Below, piece after piece: positions 9,689-18,088 of a DNA stretch of 60,357 nucleotides. A program made the position numbers and the translations under genes. A model generated the notes under the pieces. That model saw nothing but the letters and a program-made list of their open reading frames with translations, was not told the origin of the DNA and ran no database searches. The stretch is from an uncultured Collinsella sp. (GTDB taxonomy: Bacteria > Actinomycetota > Coriobacteriia > Coriobacteriales > Coriobacteriaceae): NCBI GenBank assembly GCA_902496845.1, contig CABVCJ010000003.1:1-60357 (forward strand), written 5' to 3'. The first letter of the stretch is position 1, and each line of letters starts with the position of its first letter.

Positions 9689-10894
9689 ATGACCGCAACT
9701 GCACCCGCAGCACCCGCTAAGGTGTACTTCACCAACCTGCGCACGCATGCTCGCGAGAGCCAGCTCGACAAACTCAAGCGCCTCATCCGTCACGCCGGAA
9801 TTGAGCAGATCGACTTTGAGAACAAGTTCGTCGCTATCAAGATTCACTTTGGCGAGCTGGGCAACCTGAGCTTTTTGCGCCCCAACTACGCCCGCGCCGT
9901 CGCGGATGTCGTCAAGGAGCTGGGCGGCAAGCCCTTCCTCACCGACTGCAACACGCTCTATGTCGGTAGCCGCAAAAACGCGCTCGAGCACATCGACACC
10001 GCTTATCAGAACGGCTTTACCCCGTATGCCACGGGCTGCCAGATCATCATCGCCGACGGCCTCAAGGGCACCGACGAGGCACTCGTCCCGGTCGAGGGCG
10101 GCGAGTACGTGCACGAGGCCAAGATCGGTCAGGCGCTCATGGACGCCGATATCGTGATCAGCCTCACCCACTTTAAGGGCCATGAGCAGGCCGGCTTTGG
10201 CGGCGCCATGAAGAACCTGGGTATGGGAGGCGGCAGCCGTGCCGGCAAGATGGAGCAGCACGCCGCCGGCAAGCCGAACGTCGCGGCCGAGCACTGCATT
10301 GGCTGCCGTGCCTGCGAAAAGATCTGCGCGCACAACGCTATCTCGTTCGACGACACCCGCGAGCGCGAGCTTGCCAACGGCAACACCCGCACGGTCCACG
10401 TGGCTGCCATCGACCACGATCGCTGCGTGGGCTGCGGCCGCTGCATCGGCGTATGCAACCAGGACGCCATCAAGCCCGGCTATGACGCCGCGGCCGATGT
10501 GCTCAACTGCAAGATCGCCGAGTACACGAAGGCTGTCGTCGACGGCCGCCCGAGCTTCCATATCTCGCTTGCTATGGACATCAGCCCCAACTGCGATTGC
10601 CATCCCGAAAACGATACGCCTATCGTCAACGACATCGGCATGTTCGCGAGCTTCGACCCGGTCGCCATCGATCAGGCCTGCGCCGACGCCGTCATGGCGT
10701 CCGAGCCGCTGCCCAACACCGAGCTCACCGATAGCGCGGCCAAGATGGAGCACAACCACGAGCATCTGGAGGGCGAGCAGGCGCACGACCCCTTCTGCAT
10801 CACGCATCCCGACACCGACTGGCGCGCGTGCATCGTGCATGCCGAGAAGATCGGCCTGGGCACGAGCAAGTACGAGCTCATCGAGGTTAAATAG
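9689..10894 (+). CDS. DUF362 protein with two 4Fe-4S ferredoxin motifs
   Basis: The protein has 401 residues. The N-terminal two-thirds is a DUF362-type domain, with conserved stretches such as KIHFGELGNLSFLRP and HFKGHEQAGFGGAMKNLGMG. It is interrupted by a bacterial ferredoxin insert with two classic cluster motifs, CIGCRACEKIC and CVGCGRCIGVC (about residues 203-262), which should bind two 4Fe-4S clusters. A DCNTLYVG motif lies near residue 90. The function of DUF362 proteins is not well settled; an electron-transfer role in the cytoplasm is likely. It appears monocistronic, flanked by repeats upstream and a strong terminator downstream. Confidence 0.88.
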   Translation: MTATAPAAPAKVYFTNLRTHARESQLDKLKRLIRHAGIEQIDFENKFVAIKIHFGELGNLSFLRPNYARAVADVVKELGGKPFLTDCNTLYVGSRKNALEHIDTAYQNGFTPYATGCQIIIADGLKGTDEALVPVEGGEYVHEAKIGQALMDADIVISLTHFKGHEQAGFGGAMKNLGMGGGSRAGKMEQHAAGKPNVAAEHCIGCRACEKICAHNAISFDDTRERELANGNTRTVHVAAIDHDRCVGCGRCIGVCNQDAIKPGYDAAADVLNCKIAEYTKAVVDGRPSFHISLAMDISPNCDCHPENDTPIVNDIGMFASFDPVAIDQACADAVMASEPLPNTELTDSAAKMEHNHEHLEGEQAHDPFCITHPDTDWRACIVHAEKIGLGTSKYELIEVK

Positions 10895-10941
10895 CGCCTA
10901 GCTATTGGACAAAACAAGCGCTTTTGTAGCGTAAGAAGAGC

Positions 10942-10980
10942 AAAAACCGCCCGCGAGCACAACGCTCACGGGCGGTTTTT
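10942..10980 (+). terminator. Rho-independent terminator
   Basis: AAAACCGCCCGCGAGC pairs with GCTCACGGGCGGTTTT around a short ACAAC loop, ending in a T run. It closes the DUF362 gene. Confidence 0.9.
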
Positions 10981-11108
10981 CGGAAGTGCGGTGAAAAATC
11001 GAATACCGCCGACCACAAACCGATTTTTGTCAACAAAACCCCTGATAAATTCCTGGTAAAACTGTGGTCTGGTCGGGCTTCGCGCGATTTCCCCCGCACT
11101 TCCGAAAA
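10977..11108. repeat. 132-bp long-stem inverted repeat
   Basis: TTTTCGGAAGTGCGG (10977-10991) and CCGCACTTCCGAAAA (11094-11108) are perfect 15-bp arms. Inside them AAATCG pairs with CGATTT and CCGACCACA partly pairs with TGTGGTC and GGTCGG. It overlaps the T run of the preceding terminator and lies just beyond the convergent hydrolase gene. It looks like a mobile hairpin element or a structured RNA rather than a simple terminator. Confidence 0.7.
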
Positions 11109-11145
11109 TAGGGGGTTAGATAGACCAGTAAACCGTTCTTTTTGC

Positions 11146-12111
11146 CTAAAAATGTTCGTCGAGGAAGTCGTCGACCGTGTTCCAGTAGAGCTCGGGGTCA
11201 ACTTGCGCGCTCTTGGCGTGGGTGGCGCCATGGATGGTGAGCTTTTGCTTGACCTTGCTGGCGCACGCCTCGTAGTTTTGGTCGAGCATACTGTACGGCA
11301 CAAAGGTGTCCTGGTCGCCGTGGATAAACAGCATGGGAACCGTCGCGTGTTTGAGTTGCTCCACGCTGCTCGCCTTATGAAAGTCGTAGCCTGCGCGCAC
11401 GTTGCACACCAAGTTTGCTACATCGAGCAAGGGAAAGCTGGGCAGGCCGAACACGTCCTTGAGCTGCAGAGAAAACTCGTCCCAAACACTCGTATAACCG
11501 CAGTCCTCGATAATGCATTTCACGTTTGCAGGCAGAGACTCCCCCGCGACGTTCATGGCGGTTGCCGCACCCATCGACTCGCCAAAGACCAGGATGCGCG
11601 CCTCGGGGTCAGCCTGAACGATCCGCCCGATCCATGCAACGACATCGAGCCGCTCAGGCCAGCCCATGCCGATATAGTCGCCGCCGGAGCGCTCGTGGGC
11701 GCGGGCGGCAGGCGCGAGCACGTTCATGCCGCGGTCGTGGAAGCGCTTGGCGTATCGGGCCATGCCGATGGGCTCGTTGGTATATCCATGCAGGCAGACA
11801 GCGTAATCGTGGGTGTTCTCCGAGGCGGCAAAAAACCAAGCGGCGAGCTCGGTTCCGTCATCTGCGGTGAGGCTGCTGCTCTTGCGGTTTTCTTTAAACC
11901 ATGCCCGCGCCTCGGTGTCCTCGGCATCCGGCTGCTCGCCTTCTTTGTCGTTCTTGCTATCCTGCATCATCTTCATGGTGTACGGCGCTTGGGGATTCAG
12001 CGCGAAGTCAAACAAAAAGTTGCCGGCAAATCCGAGCAACGTAACAGCGAGCGCCAGCGCAACAATGCCGGCTATCTTGAGCTTTCGATGGGAACGTGCG
12101 TTTTGAGCCAT
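11146..12111 (-). CDS. Membrane-anchored alpha/beta hydrolase
   Basis: The 321-residue protein begins with a basic N-terminus and one hydrophobic segment (about residues 11-35), so it is probably a signal-anchored or secreted enzyme. The catalytic domain follows: oxyanion region AVCLHGYTNEP, nucleophile elbow GESMGA with the catalytic Ser, acid in FIHGDQDTFVP and a His in HGATHAKS. This matches the family of YqkD/BEM46-like hydrolases of Gram-positive bacteria. The ATG has AGGAG upstream (minus strand). The substrate is unknown. It is a single gene divergent from the hemolysin III gene. Confidence 0.88.
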   Translation of the reverse strand: MAQNARSHRKLKIAGIVALALAVTLLGFAGNFLFDFALNPQAPYTMKMMQDSKNDKEGEQPDAEDTEARAWFKENRKSSSLTADDGTELAAWFFAASENTHDYAVCLHGYTNEPIGMARYAKRFHDRGMNVLAPAARAHERSGGDYIGMGWPERLDVVAWIGRIVQADPEARILVFGESMGAATAMNVAGESLPANVKCIIEDCGYTSVWDEFSLQLKDVFGLPSFPLLDVANLVCNVRAGYDFHKASSVEQLKHATVPMLFIHGDQDTFVPYSMLDQNYEACASKVKQKLTIHGATHAKSAQVDPELYWNTVDDFLDEHF

Positions 12112-12232
12112 GCGGTATTCTCCTATAAGATGTTAATACGTCAACATTTAATGCAAGCGCATTATGGACGTTCGCCGTTGATGCGTCAACAGGCAAAGAA
12201 TGGGTAAACAAAGGGTCACGTATGGTGCAAAT

Positions 12233-12262
12233 TTCGCACGTACCTAGACGCTTTGATATAGT
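12233..12262 (+). promoter_or_regulatory. Putative promoter for hemolysin III gene
   Basis: TTCGCA (12233-12238) and TATAGT (12257-12262) are separated by 18 bases and lie about 35 bases before the chosen start. Both hexamers match the sigma-70-type consensus at four or more positions. Confidence 0.5.
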
Positions 12263-12297
12263 GTTGTGAACTCTTTACGTTGGAGGATGTAACCGGC

Positions 12298-12981
12298 ATG
12301 TCCGATTCGAGCGACAGTTCTAAGCCGCGACCCAAGACCGCGGCCGTTCCACACTACACGGTGGGCGAGGAGATCATGAACTCCGTCACCCATGGTGTCG
12401 GCTGCCTGCTGGGTATCGCGGGCCTGGTGCTCCTGATCGTATTCGCTGCCCTGCGCGGCGGAGGCCCGGCCCACATGGCCGCGGCGATTGTCTACGGTGT
12501 CAGCATTATCCTCGAATACCTAGCCTCCACGCTCTACCATGCGATTCAGCCCGCGGGCGCCAAGCGCGTGTTCCGCATTATCGACCACAGCTGCATCTAC
12601 CTGCTCATAGCCGGCAGCTATACGCCGTTTTGCCTCATCACGCTCGCAAACGACGGCGGCCCTGCGCTGTTCTTTGCCGTATGGGCCATCGCCATTATCG
12701 GCATCGCCCTCGAGTGCTTTATGCGTGAGCGTCAACCGCACTGGGTAAGCGGCCTGGTCTACCTGCTGATGGGCTGGCTCGTTGTCTTTAAGCTGCCCGA
12801 GCTCGTGTTGCTGCTCAACCCCGTGGCACTTGCCCTGCTCGCCGTCGGCGGCGTGTGCTACACCGCGGGCGTGCCGTTCTATATCGCCAAAAACGTGCGC
12901 TATCTGCACAGCGTGTTTCACCTGTGGGTGCTCGCCGGCAGCATCTTCCAGTTCATGGCGGTGATCCTTTTCGTAATCTAG
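12298..12981 (+). CDS. Hemolysin III family (PAQR-like) membrane protein
   Basis: The 227-residue protein has seven hydrophobic segments and the family landmarks: NSVTHGVGCLLG at the first segment, STLYHAI, IIDHSCIYLLIAGSYTPF, and a final LHSVFHLWVLAGS whose His residues with the earlier His form the expected metal site of the PAQR/CREST superfamily. Bacterial members such as TrhA influence membrane fluidity; haemolytic activity was described for only a few. The ATG at 12298 is preferred over the one at 12280, because the latter overlaps the TTGGAGG ribosome site. Confidence 0.9.
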   Translation: MSDSSDSSKPRPKTAAVPHYTVGEEIMNSVTHGVGCLLGIAGLVLLIVFAALRGGGPAHMAAAIVYGVSIILEYLASTLYHAIQPAGAKRVFRIIDHSCIYLLIAGSYTPFCLITLANDGGPALFFAVWAIAIIGIALECFMRERQPHWVSGLVYLLMGWLVVFKLPELVLLLNPVALALLAVGGVCYTAGVPFYIAKNVRYLHSVFHLWVLAGSIFQFMAVILFVI

Positions 12982-13091
12982 CGACCATGCCTGCGCGCCC
13001 GCGTCCTCGTTTGGGCGCCGGCGCAATTGCCGTATCCGTAATCAACGTTTTACCCTAACGTCCCGAATCTTGGAGGTTCGAGAAACTCCCG

Positions 13092-14465
13092 ATGGACATA
13101 ACCATCTCCCTTATCACCACCCTCGTTTTAACCCTCATCAACGGCTACTTCTCTATGTCCGAGATGGCGCTCACCACGGCAAAGCGCGCTGTGCTGGAGC
13201 ACGAGGCCGAGGAAGGCGACAAACGCGCCGAGCGCGCCATTAAGCTGGCCGCCGATTCCGACCAGCTGCTCGCCACCATCCAGGTCGCCATCACGCTCGT
13301 GGGCTTTGCCTCATCCGCCGTCGCCTCGACGAGCCTGTCCGATCCGCTTGCCACGTGGCTCATGAGCTTTGGCATCGCGCCACTCTCTGCCATCGCGCGC
13401 GGCCTGGCGCCGGTCATCATCACCGTCGCCGTCGCCTTTGTGTCCATCGTGATTGGCGAGCTCGTGCCCAAGCGCATCGGCCTCGCCAACGCCGAGGGCG
13501 TATCCAAGCAGGTCGTGGGGCCGCTTTCGGTGTTTCAAAAGATCGCCCGTCCGCTCGTGTGGCTGACCGGTGCCTGCTCCGACGGCCTGGCCCGCATCCT
13601 GCGCATCAAGAGCGCCGATGACCGCCAGAACGTCTCGGAGGAAGAGATCAAGTACATGGTCTCGGAGCAGGACGACCTGCTCGACGAGGAAAAGCGCATG
13701 ATCCACGAGATCTTCGACCTGGGAGACACCGTTGCCCGCGAGGTCATGGTGCCGCGCGTGGACACCACCATGTGCGAGGACGACGAAACGGTCGCCGACG
13801 TGCTGTCCGCCATGCGCCAGACCGGCTTTAGCCGCATCCCCGTCTATCACGAGGATCCCGACAACGTCGCCGGCATCGCGCACATCAAGGACCTGATCCA
13901 GCCTTCGCTCGACGGCAAGGGCGACCAGCCCATCGCCGACTTTTTGCGCGACGCCACCTTTGTGCCCGACACCAAGGACATCCTGCCGCTGCTGTCCGAG
14001 ATGCAGACCTCGCACGACCAGATCGTGGTGGTCGTGGACGAGTACGGCGGCACGGCCGGCATCATCACCATCGAGGACATCGTCGAGGAGATCGTGGGCG
14101 AGATCGAGGACGAGTTCGATCCCGACAACAAGTACCTCACGCGCCTTTCGCGCCGCGAGTGGCTCGTCGATGGGCGTTTTTCGTGCGATGACGCGATTGA
14201 GCTTGGTTGGCCGCTCGAGGAAAGCGATGATTATGAGACCATCGCCGGCTGGATTTTGGAGCTTTGCGACTCGGTGCCCGACATCGGAGAGGTGTTTGAG
14301 GTTGCGGGGTACAAGTTTAAGGTGCAGTCGATGCGTGGCCAGCGCATCTCGCTCATTCGCGTGATCGCTCCGGCCGAAACCGATAAGAAGGATTCCGAGC
14401 CCTCGGCAGACGAGCCGGCGGCGTCGGGCGCGGGCTCTGCGGACCCGCACGATGGCGACGAGTAG
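13092..14465 (+). CDS. CNNM/CorC (HlyC) family transporter with CBS pair
   Basis: The protein has 457 residues in three parts. A DUF21/CNNM membrane domain with about four segments (residues 1-185) comes first, then two CBS domains (about residues 205-330, with VPRVDTTMCEDDETVADVL and VVVDEYGGTAGIITIEDIVEE), and finally a CorC_HlyC domain (about residues 345-430). Proteins of this family export Mg2+, sometimes linked to Na+ uptake, and use the CBS pair to sense ATP-Mg. The tail after residue 435 is Asp/Ser/Ala-rich and likely disordered. The gene precedes the cyanophycin-like gene by 24 bases, so the two may be cotranscribed. It adds to the magnesium theme of the window. Confidence 0.93.
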   Translation: MDITISLITTLVLTLINGYFSMSEMALTTAKRAVLEHEAEEGDKRAERAIKLAADSDQLLATIQVAITLVGFASSAVASTSLSDPLATWLMSFGIAPLSAIARGLAPVIITVAVAFVSIVIGELVPKRIGLANAEGVSKQVVGPLSVFQKIARPLVWLTGACSDGLARILRIKSADDRQNVSEEEIKYMVSEQDDLLDEEKRMIHEIFDLGDTVAREVMVPRVDTTMCEDDETVADVLSAMRQTGFSRIPVYHEDPDNVAGIAHIKDLIQPSLDGKGDQPIADFLRDATFVPDTKDILPLLSEMQTSHDQIVVVVDEYGGTAGIITIEDIVEEIVGEIEDEFDPDNKYLTRLSRREWLVDGRFSCDDAIELGWPLEESDDYETIAGWILELCDSVPDIGEVFEVAGYKFKVQSMRGQRISLIRVIAPAETDKKDSEPSADEPAASGAGSADPHDGDE

Positions 14466-14489
14466 GGCAAGGAAGAGTAGGGGAGAGTT

Positions 14490-15299
14490 ATGGCAGGCCT
14501 GTTCAACATCCTTAAGGTCACCGTCAGCGAGGACAAGATCTGCGCGCATGTGCTGGTGAACCCCGGCATGCCGCTCATGACTTCGGAGGACATCGAGGCC
14601 ACGGCGCGCGTGTATTACCTGGTGCCCGCGATTGCCAAGCACCTGTGCCTGGGCGATTCCGGTCGCGAGTTCCAGGACTGCATGGGCCAGACCGAGCTTT
14701 GCCATCTGCTGGAGCACGTGACGGTCGAGCTCATGAACGAGACCGGTCTCGCTGGCAGCATTTCGTGCGGCCGCACCCGCGTAAGCGAGCACGATGAGCG
14801 TGTCTTTGAGGTCGAGCTTTCGTGTCCCGACGACGCGCTGGCCATCGGCGCGCTGTCTTCGGCGACCTTTATGATGGATTGGGCCTACCTGCATGCCGAC
14901 CAGCCCGCTCCCGATGTGGACGGTACGGTCGCGGGCCTGCGCAACCTGGTGCTGGGCATGCGTGCCGAGGCCGAGGGCAAGGACCCGCACGAGGCCGTCG
15001 CCGCCGCGAACGCCGAAGACGAGGCCGGGGACGCGACCGAGGACGAGGCGCCTGCCGAGGCGGCTTCCGAGCCCGAGTCCGCGGAGCCCCAGGGCGTCCC
15101 GAGCTTTGACGACGAGCCGCAGGAGGCAATCGATACCGAGGGCGCGACCGCCGAAAGCCACGAGGCCCCCGCTGCCGTCTACGGTGGCGCGGCGACGGCT
15201 CCGGCTGTCCCCGCGCGCGAGGGAGCGCTGCCGCTCGTTGACGGCGCCGGCGAGGATCCGGCCGCTACGGTGGCCATGCCGGTCGTGCCGCAGGAGTAG
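14490..15299 (+). CDS. Cyanophycin-synthetase N-domain-like protein with acidic tail
   Basis: The 269-residue protein has a folded N-terminal part (about residues 1-155) and an Ala/Glu/Pro-rich tail (about residues 160-269) that should be disordered. The folded part contains TELCHLLEHVTVELMNET (residues 68-85), which resembles the LPHLIEHVALELQ-type segment of the cyanophycin synthetase N-terminal domain. The ATP-grasp and Mur-ligase domains of that enzyme are absent, and no such gene is nearby. This similarity is from memory and is modest. A GGGGAGAG site precedes the ATG. The gene lies between the CNNM transporter and the YtxH gene, and its function is unknown. Confidence 0.65.
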   Translation: MAGLFNILKVTVSEDKICAHVLVNPGMPLMTSEDIEATARVYYLVPAIAKHLCLGDSGREFQDCMGQTELCHLLEHVTVELMNETGLAGSISCGRTRVSEHDERVFEVELSCPDDALAIGALSSATFMMDWAYLHADQPAPDVDGTVAGLRNLVLGMRAEAEGKDPHEAVAAANAEDEAGDATEDEAPAEAASEPESAEPQGVPSFDDEPQEAIDTEGATAESHEAPAAVYGGAATAPAVPAREGALPLVDGAGEDPAATVAMPVVPQE

Positions 15300-15378
15300 G
15301 CTCACCCGCTTATCACCATCATGTACCTGCGCCTTTACCGTACGCAGATGAGCAAGACGGCAAGCGCTGTGCTGCGGG

Positions 15379-15384
15379 TATAAT
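15379..15384 (+). promoter_or_regulatory. Putative -10 element for YtxH/PRC operon
   Basis: A perfect TATAAT lies about 50 bases before the YtxH start. No good -35 hexamer is visible at the expected distance. Confidence 0.5.
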
Positions 15385-15435
15385 GGACAGCATTCAAACG
15401 GTGGGCGCCGAGGTGCCCGCAGGAGAGGAATGAAC

Positions 15436-15825
15436 ATGGGTAAGACTTTCAACTTTATCTCGGGTGCGCTTTTCGGCGCCGCCGCCGGCGCCATCATCGG
15501 CGTTGCCCTGGCTCCGCGCTCGGGCGCCGAGACCCGCGCCATGGCTGCCGATATCGCCAACGACGCCTGGGATAACATGCGCGACACCTACGAGCACGGT
15601 GCCGAGGAGGCCCGCGCCGCGGTCAACGATTTTGGCCCGATGGTCGACGCCAAGACCGATGACCTGCGTGCCAAGGTTGACCTTGCCCGCGAGCGCATGG
15701 ACCAGCTGCGTGAGCAGCTCAACGACGCCATCTCGGGCGGTAACGTGACGCCCGCCGCCGATGTCGTGGTCGAAAACGCCGTCGAGGCCGACGCCGAGGC
15801 CGCGGAGCCTTCGACCGAGGCATAA
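15436..15825 (+). CDS. YtxH-like small membrane-associated protein
   Basis: The 129-residue protein begins with a glycine/alanine-rich hydrophobic segment, GALFGAAAGAIIGVALAP (residues 8-25), followed by RSGAETR. This is the hallmark of YtxH/general stress proteins. The rest is helical and charged, with a likely coiled coil and an Ala/Glu-rich C-terminus. The ATG at 15436 follows GGAGAGG at good distance; an ATG two codons earlier is also possible. The stop and the next start overlap in TAATG, so the PRC-barrel gene is coupled to it. A role at the cell envelope under stress is inferred from the family. Confidence 0.82.
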   Translation: MGKTFNFISGALFGAAAGAIIGVALAPRSGAETRAMAADIANDAWDNMRDTYEHGAEEARAAVNDFGPMVDAKTDDLRAKVDLARERMDQLREQLNDAISGGNVTPAADVVVENAVEADAEAAEPSTEA

Positions 15826-16580
15826 TGCGCGCCGGGGATTTTGTCGGCGCCAAGATCTATCGCAAGCCTACCGAGGATAAGCGCACCAAAAAAGACGGCA
15901 CGCCGCGCAGCCCTAAAAAGCTCGGCAAGATTCACTTTCCGGTCTTTACCCCGGGCGGTACGCGCGTGGTGGGCTTTATGGTGCGCCAGTCCGATATCGC
16001 GGGCATGATCGAGCGCCCCGACCGATTTGTGGCGCTCGATGCCATTGGCGTCTACGAGGGCGCCATCGCGGTTGACGACGTCAAGGGCACCTACGATGCC
16101 GCTGCGGCCAAGCGCCTCGACATCAACCTGGACGATTGCATTATCTGGGTTGGCATGGACGTGCGTACGGAGTCGGGCGATGTCGTGGGCTATTGCTCGG
16201 ATGTGGAGTTCAAGCCGCGTTCGGGCATCGTGCAGACGTTCTATGTGACCACTGGCACTGCCTCGAGTGTGCTGGTGGGCGACACGCAGATGCCGCCCAC
16301 GATGCTGCGCGGCTATGCGGACGGCGCGATGATCGTTTCGGACGAAGTCAAGTCGCTCGGGTATTCGGGCGGTGCCGCTGCAAAGGCTGCCGAGGCAAGC
16401 GTCGTGGTGGGCGATAAGGTCAAGAAGGGCGCCAAGGTGCTCGATGACAAGGGTTCGGTCGCCGTGGACAAGGGCAGTCGCGCGCTGGGCAAGCAGCTCG
16501 GCAAGACGCGCGGTATGTTCAAGGCCTTTAAGGACGAATATCAAAAGGCGAGCGGGCGCTCGTCGAAAGCCAGCAAATAG
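15825..16580 (+). CDS. PRC-barrel domain protein
   Basis: The 251-residue soluble protein seems to have two PRC-barrel-like parts: one in residues 30-85 (KIHFPVFTPGGTRVVGFMV) and one in residues 105-165 (VRTESGDVVGYCSDVEFKP). PRC barrels are small beta domains used in RNA or protein binding and in photosynthetic reaction centres. The C-terminal 75 residues are Lys- and Ala-rich and probably bind nucleic acid or acidic partners. It overlaps the YtxH stop by one base and ends before a hairpin terminator, so the operon has two genes. Exact function is unknown. Confidence 0.75.
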   Translation: MRAGDFVGAKIYRKPTEDKRTKKDGTPRSPKKLGKIHFPVFTPGGTRVVGFMVRQSDIAGMIERPDRFVALDAIGVYEGAIAVDDVKGTYDAAAAKRLDINLDDCIIWVGMDVRTESGDVVGYCSDVEFKPRSGIVQTFYVTTGTASSVLVGDTQMPPTMLRGYADGAMIVSDEVKSLGYSGGAAAKAAEASVVVGDKVKKGAKVLDDKGSVAVDKGSRALGKQLGKTRGMFKAFKDEYQKASGRSSKASK

Positions 16581-16601
16581 CGACGTACCAATTGATGGGA
16601 G

Positions 16602-16631
16602 GCAAGCCGGAGACCTGTTGCTCCGGCTTGC
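16602..16631 (+). terminator. Hairpin terminator after PRC-barrel gene
   Basis: GCAAGCCGGAG and CTCCGGCTTGC form a perfect 11-bp stem with an eight-base loop. The following T run is weak (TGCGTTTAT), so some readthrough into the next gene is possible. Confidence 0.7.
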
Positions 16632-16652
16632 TGCGTTTATGGGGGAGGGCAC

Positions 16653-18059
16653 ATGCGCCAAAACGGATCATATTCACACGGACGCTCGGGCTCGCGTCCG
16701 ACGGCGCGCCGCGATCTGGGGCAGCTGCCCAGCGGTCAGCGCAAGCGTCACCGTAAGCCCGGCGCGATGTATCTCAACCATAGCCGCGGCTTTAGCGACC
16801 GCAGCGCTCGCATCGGCAACGGACGCACGCCCCGCCGTCCGTCTCGCCTGCCCTATGCGCTCATCGCCGTGGGTTGCGCGCTCGTGCTGTTCATCGCTGC
16901 TGTCGTGGGCTACGTCAACCGCAGCGTGGATGTCGTCCTCAACGGCCAGGAGACTGCGGTGCGCGTCGGCTCTACGCTGCAAAATCTCATCGACGACCAG
17001 GAGCTGACCGATACCTACGACGCCGGGGACTTGCTGGCCGTTGACGACAGCGTGCTTACTCGCCATGGCGGCGAAAAGCTGTCGGTAAAAGTGGACGGCA
17101 AGCGCATAAAACAGGGCAAGTGGAAAAGCCGCGAGCTTACGGGCGGCGAGAAGGTGACGGTCAAAGACGGCCGCGACACGTATGAGAAGCATGAGGTCCA
17201 GGCGACGGCTATCGAGCCCAAGCTCAAGGTCGAGGGCACGGGTGCCATCGAGTACGTTAAGACGTGGGGTATCCAGGGTCGCTCTGAGGTGTGGGTCGGC
17301 GAGCAGTCGGGCAAGACGCAGGACCGCGGCGAGGTCGTGCCCGCCACCGATTGCGTGGTCGAGTGCGCGAGCGTGGCGCCCAAGGGCAACGAAAAGTACG
17401 TGGCGCTGACGTTTGATGAGGGCCCGAGCGGAGCGACCAAGCAGATCTTGCAGGTGCTCAAGGAAAAGGGCGTCACCGCGACGTTCTTCCTGTCGGGCGA
17501 TGCGGCCGAGGCCTCGCCCGCCACGGCCAAGGCGATTGTCGATGCCGGCTGCGAGGTCGGCTCCAACAGTTACAGCGACGAATCGCTCAAGGGCCAGGAC
17601 CGCGATGCGGTGCGCGAGCAGGTTTCGAAGGGTACCGAGGCGATCAAGTCCGCGACCGGAACGTCGACGATGCTTTTGCGTGCTCCCTACGCAGCCTTTG
17701 ACGAGCAAAACTGGATTGATGCGATGGACCTGGTGTCTGCTGTGGTCTCGTGGAATATCGATTCGGGCGACTGGCTGCTCAACGGTGCCGACGAGCAGGT
17801 CTCGACGGTGCTCGATTCGGTGACGCCGGGCAACATTGTGCTGCTGACCGATAACGATGAATGCGCCGAGCAGACGCTCGAGGCGCTGCCGCAGATTATC
17901 GACGGGCTTATTGCCGACGGCTACAAAATCGTGACGCTCAGCGATCTGGTCAAGACGGATACATCGCTGAGCAAAAAGCTCACCTCGCTGACGAAGGTCA
18001 CCATGCCCAAAAACGCCGTGTTCCCCCAGCTCGCCGAAGATGACGACACCACAGACTAG
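16653..18059 (+). CDS. Polysaccharide-deacetylase-fold protein lacking metal ligands
   Basis: The protein has 468 residues: a basic cytoplasmic N-terminus of about 65 residues, one membrane segment (about residues 67-88), a beta-rich linker domain (about residues 90-200) resembling small DUF348/G5-type units, and a NodB-fold domain (about residues 245-440). The fold is clear from YVALTFDEGPSGATKQILQ and GVTATFFLSGD, but the catalytic set is altered. TFDDG reads TFDEG (E256), the HxxxH metal motif reads N305 to D309, RxPYG reads RAPYA, and the LLHD motif reads LLTD. A working zinc or cobalt deacetylase is therefore unlikely. It may be a pseudoenzyme that binds peptidoglycan or a regulator of cell-wall modification. 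GGGGGAGGG precedes the start. Confidence 0.85.
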   Translation: MRQNGSYSHGRSGSRPTARRDLGQLPSGQRKRHRKPGAMYLNHSRGFSDRSARIGNGRTPRRPSRLPYALIAVGCALVLFIAAVVGYVNRSVDVVLNGQETAVRVGSTLQNLIDDQELTDTYDAGDLLAVDDSVLTRHGGEKLSVKVDGKRIKQGKWKSRELTGGEKVTVKDGRDTYEKHEVQATAIEPKLKVEGTGAIEYVKTWGIQGRSEVWVGEQSGKTQDRGEVVPATDCVVECASVAPKGNEKYVALTFDEGPSGATKQILQVLKEKGVTATFFLSGDAAEASPATAKAIVDAGCEVGSNSYSDESLKGQDRDAVREQVSKGTEAIKSATGTSTMLLRAPYAAFDEQNWIDAMDLVSAVVSWNIDSGDWLLNGADEQVSTVLDSVTPGNIVLLTDNDECAEQTLEALPQIIDGLIADGYKIVTLSDLVKTDTSLSKKLTSLTKVTMPKNAVFPQLAEDDDTTD

Positions 18060-18088
18060 TCATGTAAGAACGTCCCCAATGATTATGT
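18054..18088. repeat. GGGGAC-family palindromic repeat, copy 3
   Basis: ACTAGTCATGTAAGAACGTCCCC is followed by AATGATTATGT. It matches copy 1 at 5083-5113 closely, with changes in the right arm. The stop codon TAG of the preceding gene lies inside the left arm. Confidence 0.7.

Noticed and set aside
12280..12297. Earlier start for the hemolysin III gene
   Set aside because: That ATG overlaps the GGAGG ribosome site, so translation from 12298 is more likely.
13311..15587. 758-codon minus-strand frame across the CNNM, cyanophycin-like and YtxH genes
   Set aside because: It runs across three well-supported plus-strand genes and has no recognisable domain.
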